Assembly (NCBI GenBank): GCA_030656615.1 | Contig: JAUSOY010000038.1 | Span: 1 to 64,000 of the forward strand | DNA length: 64,000 bases | Origin: Bacteroidales bacterium | GTDB lineage: Bacteria; Bacteroidota; Bacteroidia; Bacteroidales; TTA-H9 | Direction: 5' to 3' | In this document: piece after piece, positions 19,003 through 29,428 of the stretch | How positions within the stretch are numbered: the stretch's first letter is position 1 | How the letters are laid out: each line of letters starts with the position of its first letter | Made by a program: the position numbers and the translations under genes | Notes under the pieces: generated by a model | The model's database searches: none | What the model saw: only the letters and a program-made list of their open reading frames with translations | What the model was told of the DNA's origin: nothing

Positions 19003-21183
19003 CTACTTTGATAGCAGATTTTCCAGTAAAAAATTGGTCATCATGGTATAGAGATGAAAGGTCGTATTAGGCCCCGTGTATATTCCGTGATTTGAATTGG
19101 GATAATACATCGTCTGGAATGGTTTATTCTCTTTTACAAGAGCACTCACCATTTCGACAGTATTCTGAAAATGAACATTATCGTCGGCAGTACCATGTAC
19201 CAGTAAGTATTTTCCTGTTAATTTTTCAACATGATTTATCGGTGAATTATCGTCGTAACCCTTAGGATTTTCTTGTGGTGTACGCATATAACGTTCGGTA
19301 TAGATATTATCATAATATCTCCAGTTTGTAACGGGTGCCACGGCTATTCCCACCGAATAATAGTCAGCACCTTTCGTCATGCAAAGAGACGACATATAAC
19401 CTCCGTAACTCCAGCCGAAAATTCCAATCTTTTTTGGGTCGGCAATTCCCTGAGTAATGAGATACTTTGCCAGTTCTATCTGATCCTCGGTTTCATATTT
19501 TCCCAGCTGCTGATAAGTCATTTTGCGGAATTCCTCACCCCTGAAGCCTGTTCCCCTGTTATCAACAGAAACTACCACAATGCCTTTCTGTGCAAGCATC
19601 TGATACCATAACTGTCCGCCAGCCCACGAATTTGTAACCGTTTGTGAACCAGGTCCTCCATACAAATAAACCAATACAGGATATTTTTTATTTGGATCAA
19701 ATGCCGGAGGCTTAATCATCCATCCATTCAATTCGACGCCTTCGGAAGTACGGAAATTGAAAAAATCGCGTTTAAGCAAACCATATTCTTTCATTTTCGG
19801 AATGAAAGCCGCATTATCCTCAATAACACGAATCACTTTACCATTAGCATCGCAAACACTATAAACAGAAGGCGTATTTGAATCGCTCCATGTTTTAATA
19901 AAATACTGAAAAGTACTGCTAAATGCTGCACTATTCGTACCCTCCTGACCCGCAATAATCTTCATACGAGCTTTCAGATCCACAAAGCAAATCTCACGAT
20001 TTAACGGGCTGGAAAACGCTGCATTGAAATAAATCCGCTTTGATACCGGATCGAATCCAAGAATCTTATCTACCTCCCAGGAGCCTTTGGTAAGCTGAGT
20101 AGCAGCACTAACATCGAGTTTATTCAGGTAAATATGGTTATACCCATTTTTCTGCGAAGTTAACAGGAAGGACTTGCCATCAGGCATAAAGTAAAGATCA
20201 TCGGTAATTTCGATATAATATTTATTGGTTTCGGTATAAACAACATCACTTTTGCCATTTGTTGCCTCTGCAATCAGAATTTCGAGTTTATTCTGATGAC
20301 GGTTCAACCGCTGCATAGACAGAAGAGAGGAATTACGTGTCCATTTTATACGTGGAATGTAAATATCCGTTTCGGCACCAATATCCATTTTAACGGTACG
20401 GGCATCTGCTAAATGGTATACATGAACCGTGACCAAAGAATTATCTTCACCAGCCTTAGGGTATTTAAACTTGTAATTTTCGGGATATAATTCACCATAA
20501 GTCGTCATCCAGAATTCTTTCACCTTGCTTTCATCGAAGCGGTAAAAAGCAATCGATTTGCCATCAGGCGCCCATTCGAAGCCCTTGGTAAAACTAAATT
20601 CTTCCTCATAAACCCAGTCGGTGGTACCATAAATTATATTACGATCGAGGCCATCACGGGTAATTTGAATTTCGGCACCACTAGACAGGTCTTTAATAAA
20701 CAGATTATTATCCCTAACAAAAGCCACTTTGGAAGCATCCGGTGAAAACTCGGCCAATTGCTGCTTGCCATTGTCGGAAAGTGCGGTTAATGATTTAGTT
20801 TTAAAATCATAAACATAATACGCCGACTTGGATGAATGCCTATAAATGGCTTCAGTACCAGAAGCTATCAGCATTTTTGACTCGTTTTCACTAAAACTGA
20901 TATCACCAAGACTAAGTGTGTCGCCTTTTTGAGTTAGCAGTTCATTTCCTGCGATGAGGTAGCCTGCGGCATTACCGGTAAGGTACGAATAGCGAAACAT
21001 CGTATCGCGCAGAATGCGGTAGTAATGTTGACCATCAGCTGCCGTATTAAGGCCATAGACCCCTTTGGCCCGCAATGCCCTGCTTTTGAATACCACATCA
21101 AGACTCAGGGATTTGGAACTCTCCTGGGCGAGCATCACCACAGAGAATAGTATCCCAAAAAACACAAAGTAAATACGTTTCAT
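19003..21183 (-). CDS. Dipeptidyl peptidase IV / S9B family prolyl peptidase
   Basis: 726 aa; GIFGWSYGGYMSSL catalytic Ser, DDNVHFQNT Asp, NSNHGI His; N-terminal DPPIV beta-propeller. Confidence 0.95.
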   Translation of the reverse strand: MKRIYFVFFGILFSVVMLAQESSKSLSLDVVFKSRALRAKGVYGLNTAADGQHYYRILRDTMFRYSYLTGNAAGYLIAGNELLTQKGDTLSLGDISFSENESKMLIASGTEAIYRHSSKSAYYVYDFKTKSLTALSDNGKQQLAEFSPDASKVAFVRDNNLFIKDLSSGAEIQITRDGLDRNIIYGTTDWVYEEEFSFTKGFEWAPDGKSIAFYRFDESKVKEFWMTTYGELYPENYKFKYPKAGEDNSLVTVHVYHLADARTVKMDIGAETDIYIPRIKWTRNSSLLSMQRLNRHQNKLEILIAEATNGKSDVVYTETNKYYIEITDDLYFMPDGKSFLLTSQKNGYNHIYLNKLDVSAATQLTKGSWEVDKILGFDPVSKRIYFNAAFSSPLNREICFVDLKARMKIIAGQEGTNSAAFSSTFQYFIKTWSDSNTPSVYSVCDANGKVIRVIEDNAAFIPKMKEYGLLKRDFFNFRTSEGVELNGWMIKPPAFDPNKKYPVLVYLYGGPGSQTVTNSWAGGQLWYQMLAQKGIVVVSVDNRGTGFRGEEFRKMTYQQLGKYETEDQIELAKYLITQGIADPKKIGIFGWSYGGYMSSLCMTKGADYYSVGIAVAPVTNWRYYDNIYTERYMRTPQENPKGYDDNSPINHVEKLTGKYLLVHGTADDNVHFQNTVEMVSALVKENKPFQTMYYPNSNHGIYTGPNTTFHLYTMMTNFLLENLLSK

Positions 21184-21336
21184 CCGAAAAAGTGTTTAGG
21201 TTAAATAATGATGGAACATGTTGATAATTCCGAAACGCATTCCATCTTGTTTTTGGTTTTATCTTTGGTCAAAGATACCGTGTTTTAAGAAAAGGCAAAG
21301 TTTACGAAGGCATTTTTAACAATTGAACAGACACCA

Positions 21337-22083
21337 ATGGAAAAAAATATTAGCGAAGCCGTCAAGATAATTCATTCATCAAAACAAATAGTGGCATTTA
21401 CTGGTGCCGGCATTTCTGCAGAGAGTGGTATTCCTCCTTTCCGCGGAGAAAACGGAATATGGAACCAATACGATTCCCGAAGTCTCGAAATCGACTATTT
21501 TTTAAGTCACTCGGAAGCATCATGGAAAATTATACGTGAAATCTTTTACTCGCACTTTCAACGTGCAAAACCCAATCCATCGCATATTTTTTTGGCAAAA
21601 CTAGAAAGCCAGTACAATTTACACAGCATCATCACACAAAACATTGATAATCTTCATCATATGGCAGGGAGTACGGTGATTTACGAATTTCATGGCAATT
21701 CTTCACGCCTCTTGTGTACAAAATGCCAGGAAACCATAAGCATTTTGGAGGTTTCACTAAAAACACTGCCCCCAAAATGTGCATGCGGAGGTTTATTAAA
21801 ACCCGACTTTATTTTTTTTGGCGAACCCATTCCACATTATGCTTACAGTAAAAGTATGGAAGCTGCTTCCACCTGCGATCTTATGATAATAATCGGGACA
21901 GCCGGTGAGGTGATGCCAGCCAATCAAATCCCATTGGTAGCCTCAGCAAATAAGGCGAAAATTATTGAAATAAATTTGGAGAAATCGCTCTATACCCCAA
22001 GAATCACCGACATTTTTCTTCAAGGAAAAGCTTCAGAAATTTCTATCGCTTTGAGTCAGAAACTCAATCTTCAATCTTCATAG
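21337..22083 (+). CDS. cobB: NAD-dependent protein deacylase, SIR2 family
   Basis: [31 protein letters not shown], and a Zn ribbon CTKCQE...CACGG. Confidence 0.95.
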   Translation: MEKNISEAVKIIHSSKQIVAFTGAGISAESGIPPFRGENGIWNQYDSRSLEIDYFLSHSEASWKIIREIFYSHFQRAKPNPSHIFLAKLESQYNLHSIITQNIDNLHHMAGSTVIYEFHGNSSRLLCTKCQETISILEVSLKTLPPKCACGGLLKPDFIFFGEPIPHYAYSKSMEAASTCDLMIIIGTAGEVMPANQIPLVASANKAKIIEINLEKSLYTPRITDIFLQGKASEISIALSQKLNLQSS

Positions 22084-22232
22084 AATTTATCTTTTGAAGC
22101 CCCGCACTCCGGACATTCCCAGTCTTCGGGCAAATCATCAAACGTAGTACCGGCCACGATTTCTTGTGATTCGTCCCCTTCTGCAGGATCGTAAACATAA
22201 TTGCATAACATGCAGGCATACTTTTTTGGCAT
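22071..22232 (-). CDS. rub: Rubredoxin (53 aa; not in the supplied ORF track)
   Basis: Manual translation [53 protein letters not shown] with both CxxC knuckles. Overlaps the end of the sirtuin gene by 13 bp, convergently. Confidence 0.97.
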   Translation of the reverse strand: MPKKYACMLCNYVYDPAEGDESQEIVAGTTFDDLPEDWECPECGASKDKFYED

Positions 22233-22427
22233 CACATATAGATTAACTAGCGAATTTAGTGAAAAGTGATTAGCAATTTCTAAACGGAATGCATGAATAT
22301 ATTTGTAGTGGTTTTCTACGGATCCTTTGAGGCAATTTTACCATTGATAAATCATTTACCTGCCATCATGCATTAATTTTAATAAAGCAAAAGTGTTTTG
22401 TAAATTTGCATCAAATCCCACAAAAAA

Positions 22428-23450
22428 ATGATTCACAGAAAAATTCTTATCGTTGTACTTGTAATAATGACCATGACTTCATGCAGTTTTGGTCCAAAAA
22501 AGATGCTAATAGAAGGTGAAGCCCAGGGCACTTATTTCAGTATTACATATTACGACAAGCAAGACAGGGACTTTACTCAGGAAATTGATTCCATTTTAAG
22601 AGCATTTGACATGTCAGTCTCTCTATGGGAGGATCAAAGTTTAATATCGAGAATCAATAGAAACGAAGATATAGAAGTAGATAGTATTATTCTTGAACTT
22701 CTGAAAATATCGGATAATGTTACCAGAAACAGCAAAGGTGCTTTTGATGTAACCGTCGGTAAACTGGTCGAAACCTGGGGATTTCATCGCAAAAAAGGGC
22801 TAATGCCTGATTCTGCAAAGGTTAAAGAACTGCTGTCACATATCGGTTTTGATAAAATAAAAATCGAGAATAAGCATATAATAAAATTAGATTCAGCGAT
22901 TCACATTGATTTTAATGCCATAGCTCAGGGATACTCCACAGATATCATTGCGAAATTTCTTGCATCACAGGGCATCGAATCATACCTCGTGGATGTAGGA
23001 GGAGAAATTGCCGGAAAAGGAACAAAGCCCGATGGAAGTTTTTGGATGGTTGGTATTGAGAAACCCGCCGAAAACGCTTCCGATGGCCGTGATATTCAGC
23101 TTATTATTCCACTTAAAGAGAAGTCTATCGCCACCTCAGGAAGTTACCGTAAGTATCGCGAACAAGATGGACATCGATATTCTCATACGATTGATCCATC
23201 CACCGGATATCCTGTCACCCATAATTTATTAAGTGTAAGTGTCATTGCAGACGATGCGGCCACTGCAGATGCTTATGCCACTGCTTTCATGGTCATGGGA
23301 ATTCAAAAAGCTACACGCATGCTCGATTCATACAAAAAACTGGAGGCATACTTTATTTATTCCGGTTCTGAGGGATCAACAAAAACCTTTGCTACTCCGG
23401 GCATGGAAAGACTCATCGCTGAGGGAAAAGCACTTCAGAAGAAAAAGTAG
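22428..23450 (+). CDS. apbE: FAD:protein FMN transferase (ApbE)
   Basis: Lipoprotein-like N-terminus; AQGYSTDIIAKFL, VDVGGEIAGKG, SGSYRKYREQDG..HTIDPSTGYPV. Confidence 0.95.
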   Translation: MIHRKILIVVLVIMTMTSCSFGPKKMLIEGEAQGTYFSITYYDKQDRDFTQEIDSILRAFDMSVSLWEDQSLISRINRNEDIEVDSIILELLKISDNVTRNSKGAFDVTVGKLVETWGFHRKKGLMPDSAKVKELLSHIGFDKIKIENKHIIKLDSAIHIDFNAIAQGYSTDIIAKFLASQGIESYLVDVGGEIAGKGTKPDGSFWMVGIEKPAENASDGRDIQLIIPLKEKSIATSGSYRKYREQDGHRYSHTIDPSTGYPVTHNLLSVSVIADDAATADAYATAFMVMGIQKATRMLDSYKKLEAYFIYSGSEGSTKTFATPGMERLIAEGKALQKKK

Positions 23451-23466
23451 GGTATTATTTGATTTT

Positions 23467-23670
23467 TTAAGGGTGATGTTTGCTGTAATATTCACAGTTT
23501 GAATCATCACCTCCACCACTGCAAACACAATCGCTGCGTTGGCCGTCTTCGGTATCTATCGAAGCACAGGATTTTGAAAATTGTCCATCTTTCTGGACGA
23601 ACATTTTAATTCCGATAAAAATTAGAGCCACAGACAATAAAGCTATAGACAATATCATGAGTTTAATCAT
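23467..23670 (-). CDS. Small single-TM cysteine-rich protein, candidate NqrM-like maturation factor
   Basis: 67 aa: one TM, then KSCASIDTEDGQRSDCVCSGGGDDSNCEYYS. Sits 16 bp from the apbE stop. Confidence 0.7.
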   Translation of the reverse strand: MIKLMILSIALLSVALIFIGIKMFVQKDGQFSKSCASIDTEDGQRSDCVCSGGGDDSNCEYYSKHHP

Positions 23671-23692
23671 GGTTTTTTCTTTTTAAAACAAA

Positions 23693-24481
23693 TTAAATCG
23701 CAGAATGTTGCCGACGAAATTCAGCAATCACAAGAGCAGCAGCTATAGAAGCGTTGAGCGATTCTGCCATTTTGCCTTCGCTATGAATTAATGGACCCGG
23801 AATAGAAATGCGATGGGTAATGTACATTTGCAATTCAGAAGCAATTCCACGGCCTTCGTTGCCAATAATAATATGACCATTAGGTATTAAGGCAGAAGAA
23901 TAGATCGGCTCACCATCCATAAAAGTACCATAGACAGGTGCCTCATCCAAAATAGCATTAAAATAATGCCGGAGTTCCGCTTCCACCACATTAACACGGG
24001 CAATACTTCCCATGGAAGCCTGAACTACTTTAGAATTATATAAGTCGACGGAGCCCTGTGAGCAGACAATTTGTCGTATCCCGAACCAATCGGCTGAGCG
24101 CAGCATCGTTCCCAGATTTCCAGGATCGCGTATATCGTCGAGTACAAGTACCAAATCCGTTTTATGATGACCCGTTAGATCCTGAGTCGGAAGCATTCGA
24201 AAAACGCCCAATACCTGAGAGGGGTTTGTTAAAAATGAAATCCTTTCCATCTCCCCGATTTGAACTGGACTTACATCAAAATCAAGTTGGTCGGAATAAT
24301 CGGGATACATATCGAGCCACTCATAGGTACAAAAAATCCTTTCCGGAATCATTCCCGAATTGGCCAAATCGCTGACCAATTTTGGCCCTTCTGCCACGAA
24401 ATGTCCATTCACTTCGCGGCTTTTGCGATGCTTAAGTGATTTTATATAAAGTATTTCGTTTCTTGAGATCATCATTAACAA
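23693..24481 (-). CDS. SpoU/TrmH-family RNA methyltransferase
   Basis: LDDIRDPGNLGTMLRSADWFG, IIGNEGRGI, ESLNASIAAAL motifs. Confidence 0.94.
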   Translation of the reverse strand: MLMMISRNEILYIKSLKHRKSREVNGHFVAEGPKLVSDLANSGMIPERIFCTYEWLDMYPDYSDQLDFDVSPVQIGEMERISFLTNPSQVLGVFRMLPTQDLTGHHKTDLVLVLDDIRDPGNLGTMLRSADWFGIRQIVCSQGSVDLYNSKVVQASMGSIARVNVVEAELRHYFNAILDEAPVYGTFMDGEPIYSSALIPNGHIIIGNEGRGIASELQMYITHRISIPGPLIHSEGKMAESLNASIAAALVIAEFRRQHSAI

Positions 24482-24486
24482 AAAAA

Positions 24487-24509
24487 ATCCCGCTCAATAT
24501 GAGCGGGAT
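24487..24509 (-). terminator. Intrinsic terminator downstream of rplI
   Basis: ATCCCGCTCA-ATA-TGAGCGGGAT with a T run on the minus strand (plus-strand A run). Confidence 0.85.
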
Positions 24510-24530
24510 AAAGGTATTAAGTTTTTTTGC

Positions 24531-24980
24531 TTATTCGGCAACAACTTCAACATTAACGATTGCTTTAACTTCTTTATGAATATTAATGCGAACGGTAAAG
24601 CTACCAAGTTCCTTGATGCTTTCGCCATCAATGATAATGCGTTTGCGATCAACATCCACATCAAACTGCTCCTTGATTGCTTCAGCAATCAGGATGCTGT
24701 TAACACTACCATAAATTTTTCCGGTAGCCGATGCTTTCGTTGTAATTTTTACCGTGATGCCATCAAGTTTACCACCAAATGTCTGAGCTTCATTACGAAG
24801 TTTTTCAAGTTTGAAAGCTTTTTGCTTCAAATTTTCTTTCAGAATTTTGCGGTTAGTTTCAGTTGCCTGAATTGCCAAACCCTGAGGAATCAGATAGTTC
24901 TGTGCGTAACCGTTTTTAACGTTTACGATATCATTGGTATATCCCAAGTTGGATACATCCTGTTTTAAGATTACTTCCAT
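24531..24980 (-). CDS. rplI: 50S ribosomal protein L9
   Basis: MEVILKQDVSNLGYTNDIVNVKNGYAQNYLIPQGLA. Confidence 0.98.
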   Translation of the reverse strand: MEVILKQDVSNLGYTNDIVNVKNGYAQNYLIPQGLAIQATETNRKILKENLKQKAFKLEKLRNEAQTFGGKLDGITVKITTKASATGKIYGSVNSILIAEAIKEQFDVDVDRKRIIIDGESIKELGSFTVRINIHKEVKAIVNVEVVAE

Positions 24981-24993
24981 GATCTATTCCTCC

Positions 24994-25263
24994 TTATTTT
25001 AACAGGTCAGTAACAAATGGCATCAGAGAAAGATGACGGGCTCTTTTAATAGCCTGAGATACTTTGCGCTGGTACTTGGTTGAAGTTCCGGTAAGACGGC
25101 GGGGTAAAATTTTACCCTGATCGTTTACAAATTTCAACAGGAAGTTTTCGTCTTTATAATCGATATATTTAATACCGCTTTTGCGAAAACGACAGTATTT
25201 TTTCTTCTTGGTCTCAACCGCTATCGGGGTGAGATACTTAATATCAGTATTGGCGTTTGCCAT
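24994..25263 (-). CDS. rpsR: 30S ribosomal protein S18
   Basis: [51 protein letters not shown]. Confidence 0.98.
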   Translation of the reverse strand: MANANTDIKYLTPIAVETKKKKYCRFRKSGIKYIDYKDENFLLKFVNDQGKILPRRLTGTSTKYQRKVSQAIKRARHLSLMPFVTDLLK

Positions 25264-25292
25264 GATTTTATATCCTTTCTCGTTAGCGTTAA

Positions 25293-25640
25293 TTAATTAG
25301 TGGCGGCACTTTTTTGTGCTGCACGTTTCTTTTCGTTATATGCTATAGCATGTTTGTCAAGCGAAACGGTCAGAAACCGGATGATACGCTCATCACGCTT
25401 GAATGCGATTTCCAGATCTTTAATAAGGGTTCCTTCTGCCTTAAATTCAATAAGGTGGTAGAAACCTGAAGTTTTTTTCTGGATGGGATAGGCCAGCTTG
25501 CGCAGACCCCAGTTGTCCTGGTGCACAACTTCGGCACCTTTCTCCACGATAAAATTGTGGAATTTGCTTACCGTTTCCCTCATCTGTTCATCAGATAAGA
25601 CGGGAGTCATAATGAAAACGGCTTCGTACTGTTTTGTCAT
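25293..25640 (-). CDS. rpsF: 30S ribosomal protein S6
   Basis: [15 protein letters not shown]...[22 protein letters not shown]; operon order rpsF-rpsR-rplI. Confidence 0.98.
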   Translation of the reverse strand: MTKQYEAVFIMTPVLSDEQMRETVSKFHNFIVEKGAEVVHQDNWGLRKLAYPIQKKTSGFYHLIEFKAEGTLIKDLEIAFKRDERIIRFLTVSLDKHAIAYNEKKRAAQKSAATN

Positions 25641-25749
25641 TGTGTTGACTTTTAAACAATTGGGTTTATACTTGTTGAACTAAAAAATAGTGTGCAAAGG
25701 TAACATTCTTTTCCTTAATTACAAGGCTTATTACTGAAAAGCCTGAATG

Positions 25750-26901
25750 CTAACGCCCGAAACTGTTCAGGATTTGCTGAAGGATAAAACCAGCAGCATT
25801 GCCATCGCCGAACACCAATGGCCATTGCTCTGGCGGATGATTATAAAAATGCACAAATGCCTCTACAATTCGGGATGTGTCAGCATCACAAACCCTGCCG
25901 GCATTATGTTCTACTATCTCTTTCCATTCCGTTTCGGAGCGCATGATGATGCAGGGCTTTTCAAAAAAGTACGCCTCTTTTTGTACGCCACCCGAATCGG
26001 TCATCACCATCAATGAATGCTTTTCGAGTTGAATCATGTCAAGAAAAGAGGCCGGAGGGAGAATATGAATCTTTTCCGTTTCCTGAAGTTTTTTATACAA
26101 TACACTACCCAGTCTCTCTTCAATTATTCCAGCTGTACGTGGATGTAATGGAAGAATAATATCCAAAGCATTTTCACTGACAATCTGAAAAAAGGCGTTA
26201 AAAATTGCCTGAAGCCGTTCTGCTATATCGGTATTATTATCCCGATGAATGGTTGCCAAAATATACTTTCCCGATTGAAGGTTATAATCTGAAAGAATTT
26301 TACTCTTCTGAGCTGCCACCGATGCAAAATACAGGCTATTATCGTACATCACATCACCGCAATGAAGTACTGCCGGATTGTCGATCGAATAAGGCAACTT
26401 ATTTTGACTACTGAAGCCTTCGGCATACAGATTTTTCAATCCGGTAAGTGTTGGTGTAAAAAGCAGAGTACTGCAATGATCACAGACAATGCGATTGATT
26501 TCTTCAGGCATACTTTTATTAAACGAACGAAGTCCGGCCTCGATGTGCACAACGGGAATATGAATTTTTGAGGCGGCTACAGCTCCTGCCAAGGTTGAAT
26601 TTGTATCACCATATAGGATAACTGCATGGGGTCTTGTTTTTAACATCACCTTTTCAAGTTCTGCTATCATAAAAGCCGTTTGTTCACCATGTGATGATGA
26701 TCCGGCACCCAGATTAAAATCCGGCTCAGGAATTCCGAGTTCGTCAAAAAACACCTGCGACATATTTGCATCGTAATGTTGCCCGGTATGTACGATAATT
26801 TCCTTTATTTTTTCCTGAAAATGTTGCCGTATAGCACGACTCAATGCCGCAGCCTTAATAATCTGTGGCCGTGCCCCAATAACCGTTAAAATAGTAATCA
26901 C
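25750..26901 (-). CDS. wecB: UDP-N-acetylglucosamine 2-epimerase (non-hydrolyzing)
   Basis: TVIGARPQIIKAAALSRAI, VHTGQHYDANMSQVFF, HIEAGLRSFN, MTDSGGVQKEAYF. Confidence 0.95.
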   Translation of the reverse strand: MITILTVIGARPQIIKAAALSRAIRQHFQEKIKEIIVHTGQHYDANMSQVFFDELGIPEPDFNLGAGSSSHGEQTAFMIAELEKVMLKTRPHAVILYGDTNSTLAGAVAASKIHIPVVHIEAGLRSFNKSMPEEINRIVCDHCSTLLFTPTLTGLKNLYAEGFSSQNKLPYSIDNPAVLHCGDVMYDNSLYFASVAAQKSKILSDYNLQSGKYILATIHRDNNTDIAERLQAIFNAFFQIVSENALDIILPLHPRTAGIIEERLGSVLYKKLQETEKIHILPPASFLDMIQLEKHSLMVMTDSGGVQKEAYFFEKPCIIMRSETEWKEIVEHNAGRVCDADTSRIVEAFVHFYNHPPEQWPLVFGDGNAAGFILQQILNSFGR

Positions 26902-26921
26902 CTATAATTTTGCTTTTAATG

Positions 26922-27851
26922 TCAATTTTTAATAATTCGTATCATTTCTGTGGATTGTCCGTTATAAATTAAAACAGCATACATTCCGGGTTTTAAAAAA
27001 CCAAGATGAAGCGGATACGATTCAGTCGAAGTCCATTGAATTCCCTTTTGAAAAACCACATCCCCTTTCAGGCTAATTATTTTAAGATCATATGCTGAAG
27101 AACGATTCACACGGAATTCGATGCGAAGAATATCCTTAAATGGATTTGGAAAAACACTATAATCCGATAATGAATGCTCTTCAATGGCGGTGGTATAATC
27201 ACAGGATATGAGTGGATTATGATTAAAAAGTGGTGTTATATCATCGGAATAGCATCTGAAAGCACCACCCTCATTGCCATCGGTCAGGCTATAGTACCAA
27301 TCAGCCGGAAACATATAGGTTCCTGTATGACCAAATTTAGTATATACAGTATCTGAATAATAAACGGTGCCGGCAGAATTACCGACAAATTGGTACTGAA
27401 CATTTATCCAACGGTACAATTGACCATCTATATTTCGATTCCCTCTCCCAAGAGCTTCCGCCGTAATTGTTATGTTCGACTGCGATTGGGGTGATAGACT
27501 TACATTCCATATATCACCTGGCTTTGCTCCGAAATAATATAAGGTATCAAAATCATTTTCGAGATTATCCCAAGTGAATACGACATCATCCTGAAAATAA
27601 GTATAGGCATTACCAATGACTTGAACCGTTGTACCTCCGGAGCTGCCATCCGTATAATGAAGCTTCTTTTGAAGGAGCTGACAAGTTTGTCCACCAATAG
27701 TGGTGTCATTCTTATATTTGATGGTAACATAACCTGCTCCGCCAACATTTGCGTATCCATAATACCACAATGCACCTTGATCGCACCAGTTTTGAGACAA
27801 ACACATGGCTGGCAAACACATACCAATACAAAAAATTAGAATTTTATTCAT
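26922..27851 (-). CDS. T9SS type A sorting domain-containing protein
   Basis: Signal peptide; C-terminal YSVFPNPFKDILRIEF...LKPGMYAVLIYNGQSTEMIRIIKN. Confidence 0.88.
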   Translation of the reverse strand: MNKILIFCIGMCLPAMCLSQNWCDQGALWYYGYANVGGAGYVTIKYKNDTTIGGQTCQLLQKKLHYTDGSSGGTTVQVIGNAYTYFQDDVVFTWDNLENDFDTLYYFGAKPGDIWNVSLSPQSQSNITITAEALGRGNRNIDGQLYRWINVQYQFVGNSAGTVYYSDTVYTKFGHTGTYMFPADWYYSLTDGNEGGAFRCYSDDITPLFNHNPLISCDYTTAIEEHSLSDYSVFPNPFKDILRIEFRVNRSSAYDLKIISLKGDVVFQKGIQWTSTESYPLHLGFLKPGMYAVLIYNGQSTEMIRIIKN

Positions 27852-27946
27852 GTGACAAAAATTTTATGTAATCAATCTTTCACCGGACAGAGTACGAAGA
27901 TAAAAATAAGATGATTAATAACGAACCGGAATTTTAAAAGTTAAGA

Positions 27947-29398
27947 GTGCAATTTATACTTACTGCTTATCTTCGCAGAAAAAAAACCGTGATTGTTAAT
28001 AAACTCTCCAAATTATTCGAGCGGCTTTATGCGCATCAGCCCGATTTTATTCAGGAATTACCCCGATCAGGATCTGACCGTGTTTATTATCGAATAGGAT
28101 ATCAGGGCGATAGTTTTATTGGATCTTATAATCCACATCCTGCCGAAAACAGGGCATTCGAAGTCTTTGCACGTTTTTTTAAAAAAGCAGGACTTAATGT
28201 GCCTTCTGTTTTGATGCATGATTCAGAGCAAAATTGTATGATTTTGCAGGATTTAGGTGACCGTAGCCTCTTTTCCCTTTTACAATCATCGGGCTTATCG
28301 GAACATGTCAAAAATATTTACAGGCAGGTTGTGGCCGATTTATTTGATTTTCAAGTGGCCGGAAGCAAAGGGCTTGATTATAAAGTTTGTTACCCGCGTG
28401 ATGCATTTGACCGTCGTTCGATGATGTGGGATTTAAACTATTTCAAGTATTATTTCCTGCGCTTATCAGGAACCCCTTTCGATGAACAACTGCTTGAAAA
28501 TGATTTTGAAATTTTGGTAGAATTTCTTTTGAAAAACAATGCAGATTACTTTCTGTATCGCGATTTTCAGTCGCGTAATATCATGATACATAATGATATG
28601 CCATGGTATATTGATTTTCAGGGTGGCCGGAAAGGGCCATTACAATACGATTTGGCATCCTTACTCTTTGATGCCAAGGCCGCACTCCCCACTGCTTTCC
28701 GGGAGGAATTACTGAATCATTATATTGAGAAGGCTTCCTCAACTCCATCATTTGACAAAGCGAAATTCCTTAAGAGTTTTTATGGTTTTGTACTGATACG
28801 CATTCTACAAGCCTTAGGCACTTATGGATTCAGAGGATATTATGAGCAGAAGACCCATTTTCTTCAGAGCATTCCTTTCGCGATGAAAAACCTTCAGTGG
28901 CTGGAAGAAAACACAGAAATACCCATTCATATTCCTGCTCTTCGTGAAGTATTGCACACGATTGCAAACAATCCCGAACTTGCCTCGTTTGGATTTGTCC
29001 CCGAAAAACTCACATGTACCATTTACAGCTTTTCTTACAAAAAAGGCATTCCATATGACAGGACCGGAAATGGCGGAGGTTACGTATTTGATTGCCGGGC
29101 ACTCCCAAATCCGGGCCGGTTGGATGCATATAAAACTTTAACCGGAAAAGATTCGGAGGTGATTGAATATCTTGAAAAAGAACATGCAGTTCATTCGTTC
29201 ATTGAGCACACCACAGCCCTTGTAGAGCAAAGCATTGAAGAATACAAGCGGAGAGGATTTTCTCATTTGCAGATTTCGTATGGATGTACCGGTGGACAGC
29301 ATCGTTCGGTATATTCAGCAGAGCAATTATTTACCCGGCTCCAGGATCATGAAGATGTGGATTTCAGAATTATTCACCGCGAGCAACCTCAACTTTGA
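27947..29398 (+). CDS. Fusion of an APH-fold sugar kinase (AmgK-like) with a RapZ C-terminal domain
   Basis: N-terminal LQDLGDRSLF..DYFLYRDFQSRNIMIHNDMPWYIDFQGGRKGPLQYDLASLL (kinase). C-terminal SFSYKKGIPYDRTGNGGGYVFDCRALPNPGR...ISYGCTGGQHRSVYSAEQL (RapZ-C). Confidence 0.92.
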   Translation: MQFILTAYLRRKKTVIVNKLSKLFERLYAHQPDFIQELPRSGSDRVYYRIGYQGDSFIGSYNPHPAENRAFEVFARFFKKAGLNVPSVLMHDSEQNCMILQDLGDRSLFSLLQSSGLSEHVKNIYRQVVADLFDFQVAGSKGLDYKVCYPRDAFDRRSMMWDLNYFKYYFLRLSGTPFDEQLLENDFEILVEFLLKNNADYFLYRDFQSRNIMIHNDMPWYIDFQGGRKGPLQYDLASLLFDAKAALPTAFREELLNHYIEKASSTPSFDKAKFLKSFYGFVLIRILQALGTYGFRGYYEQKTHFLQSIPFAMKNLQWLEENTEIPIHIPALREVLHTIANNPELASFGFVPEKLTCTIYSFSYKKGIPYDRTGNGGGYVFDCRALPNPGRLDAYKTLTGKDSEVIEYLEKEHAVHSFIEHTTALVEQSIEEYKRRGFSHLQISYGCTGGQHRSVYSAEQLFTRLQDHEDVDFRIIHREQPQL

Positions 29399-29428
29399 GC
29401 AAAAACAGCGAAAGTTTGTTTATTGAAT

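Noticed and set aside
24494-24688. Second minus-strand ORF within rplI
   Set aside because: Out-of-frame shadow ORF of rplI; L9 is unambiguous.
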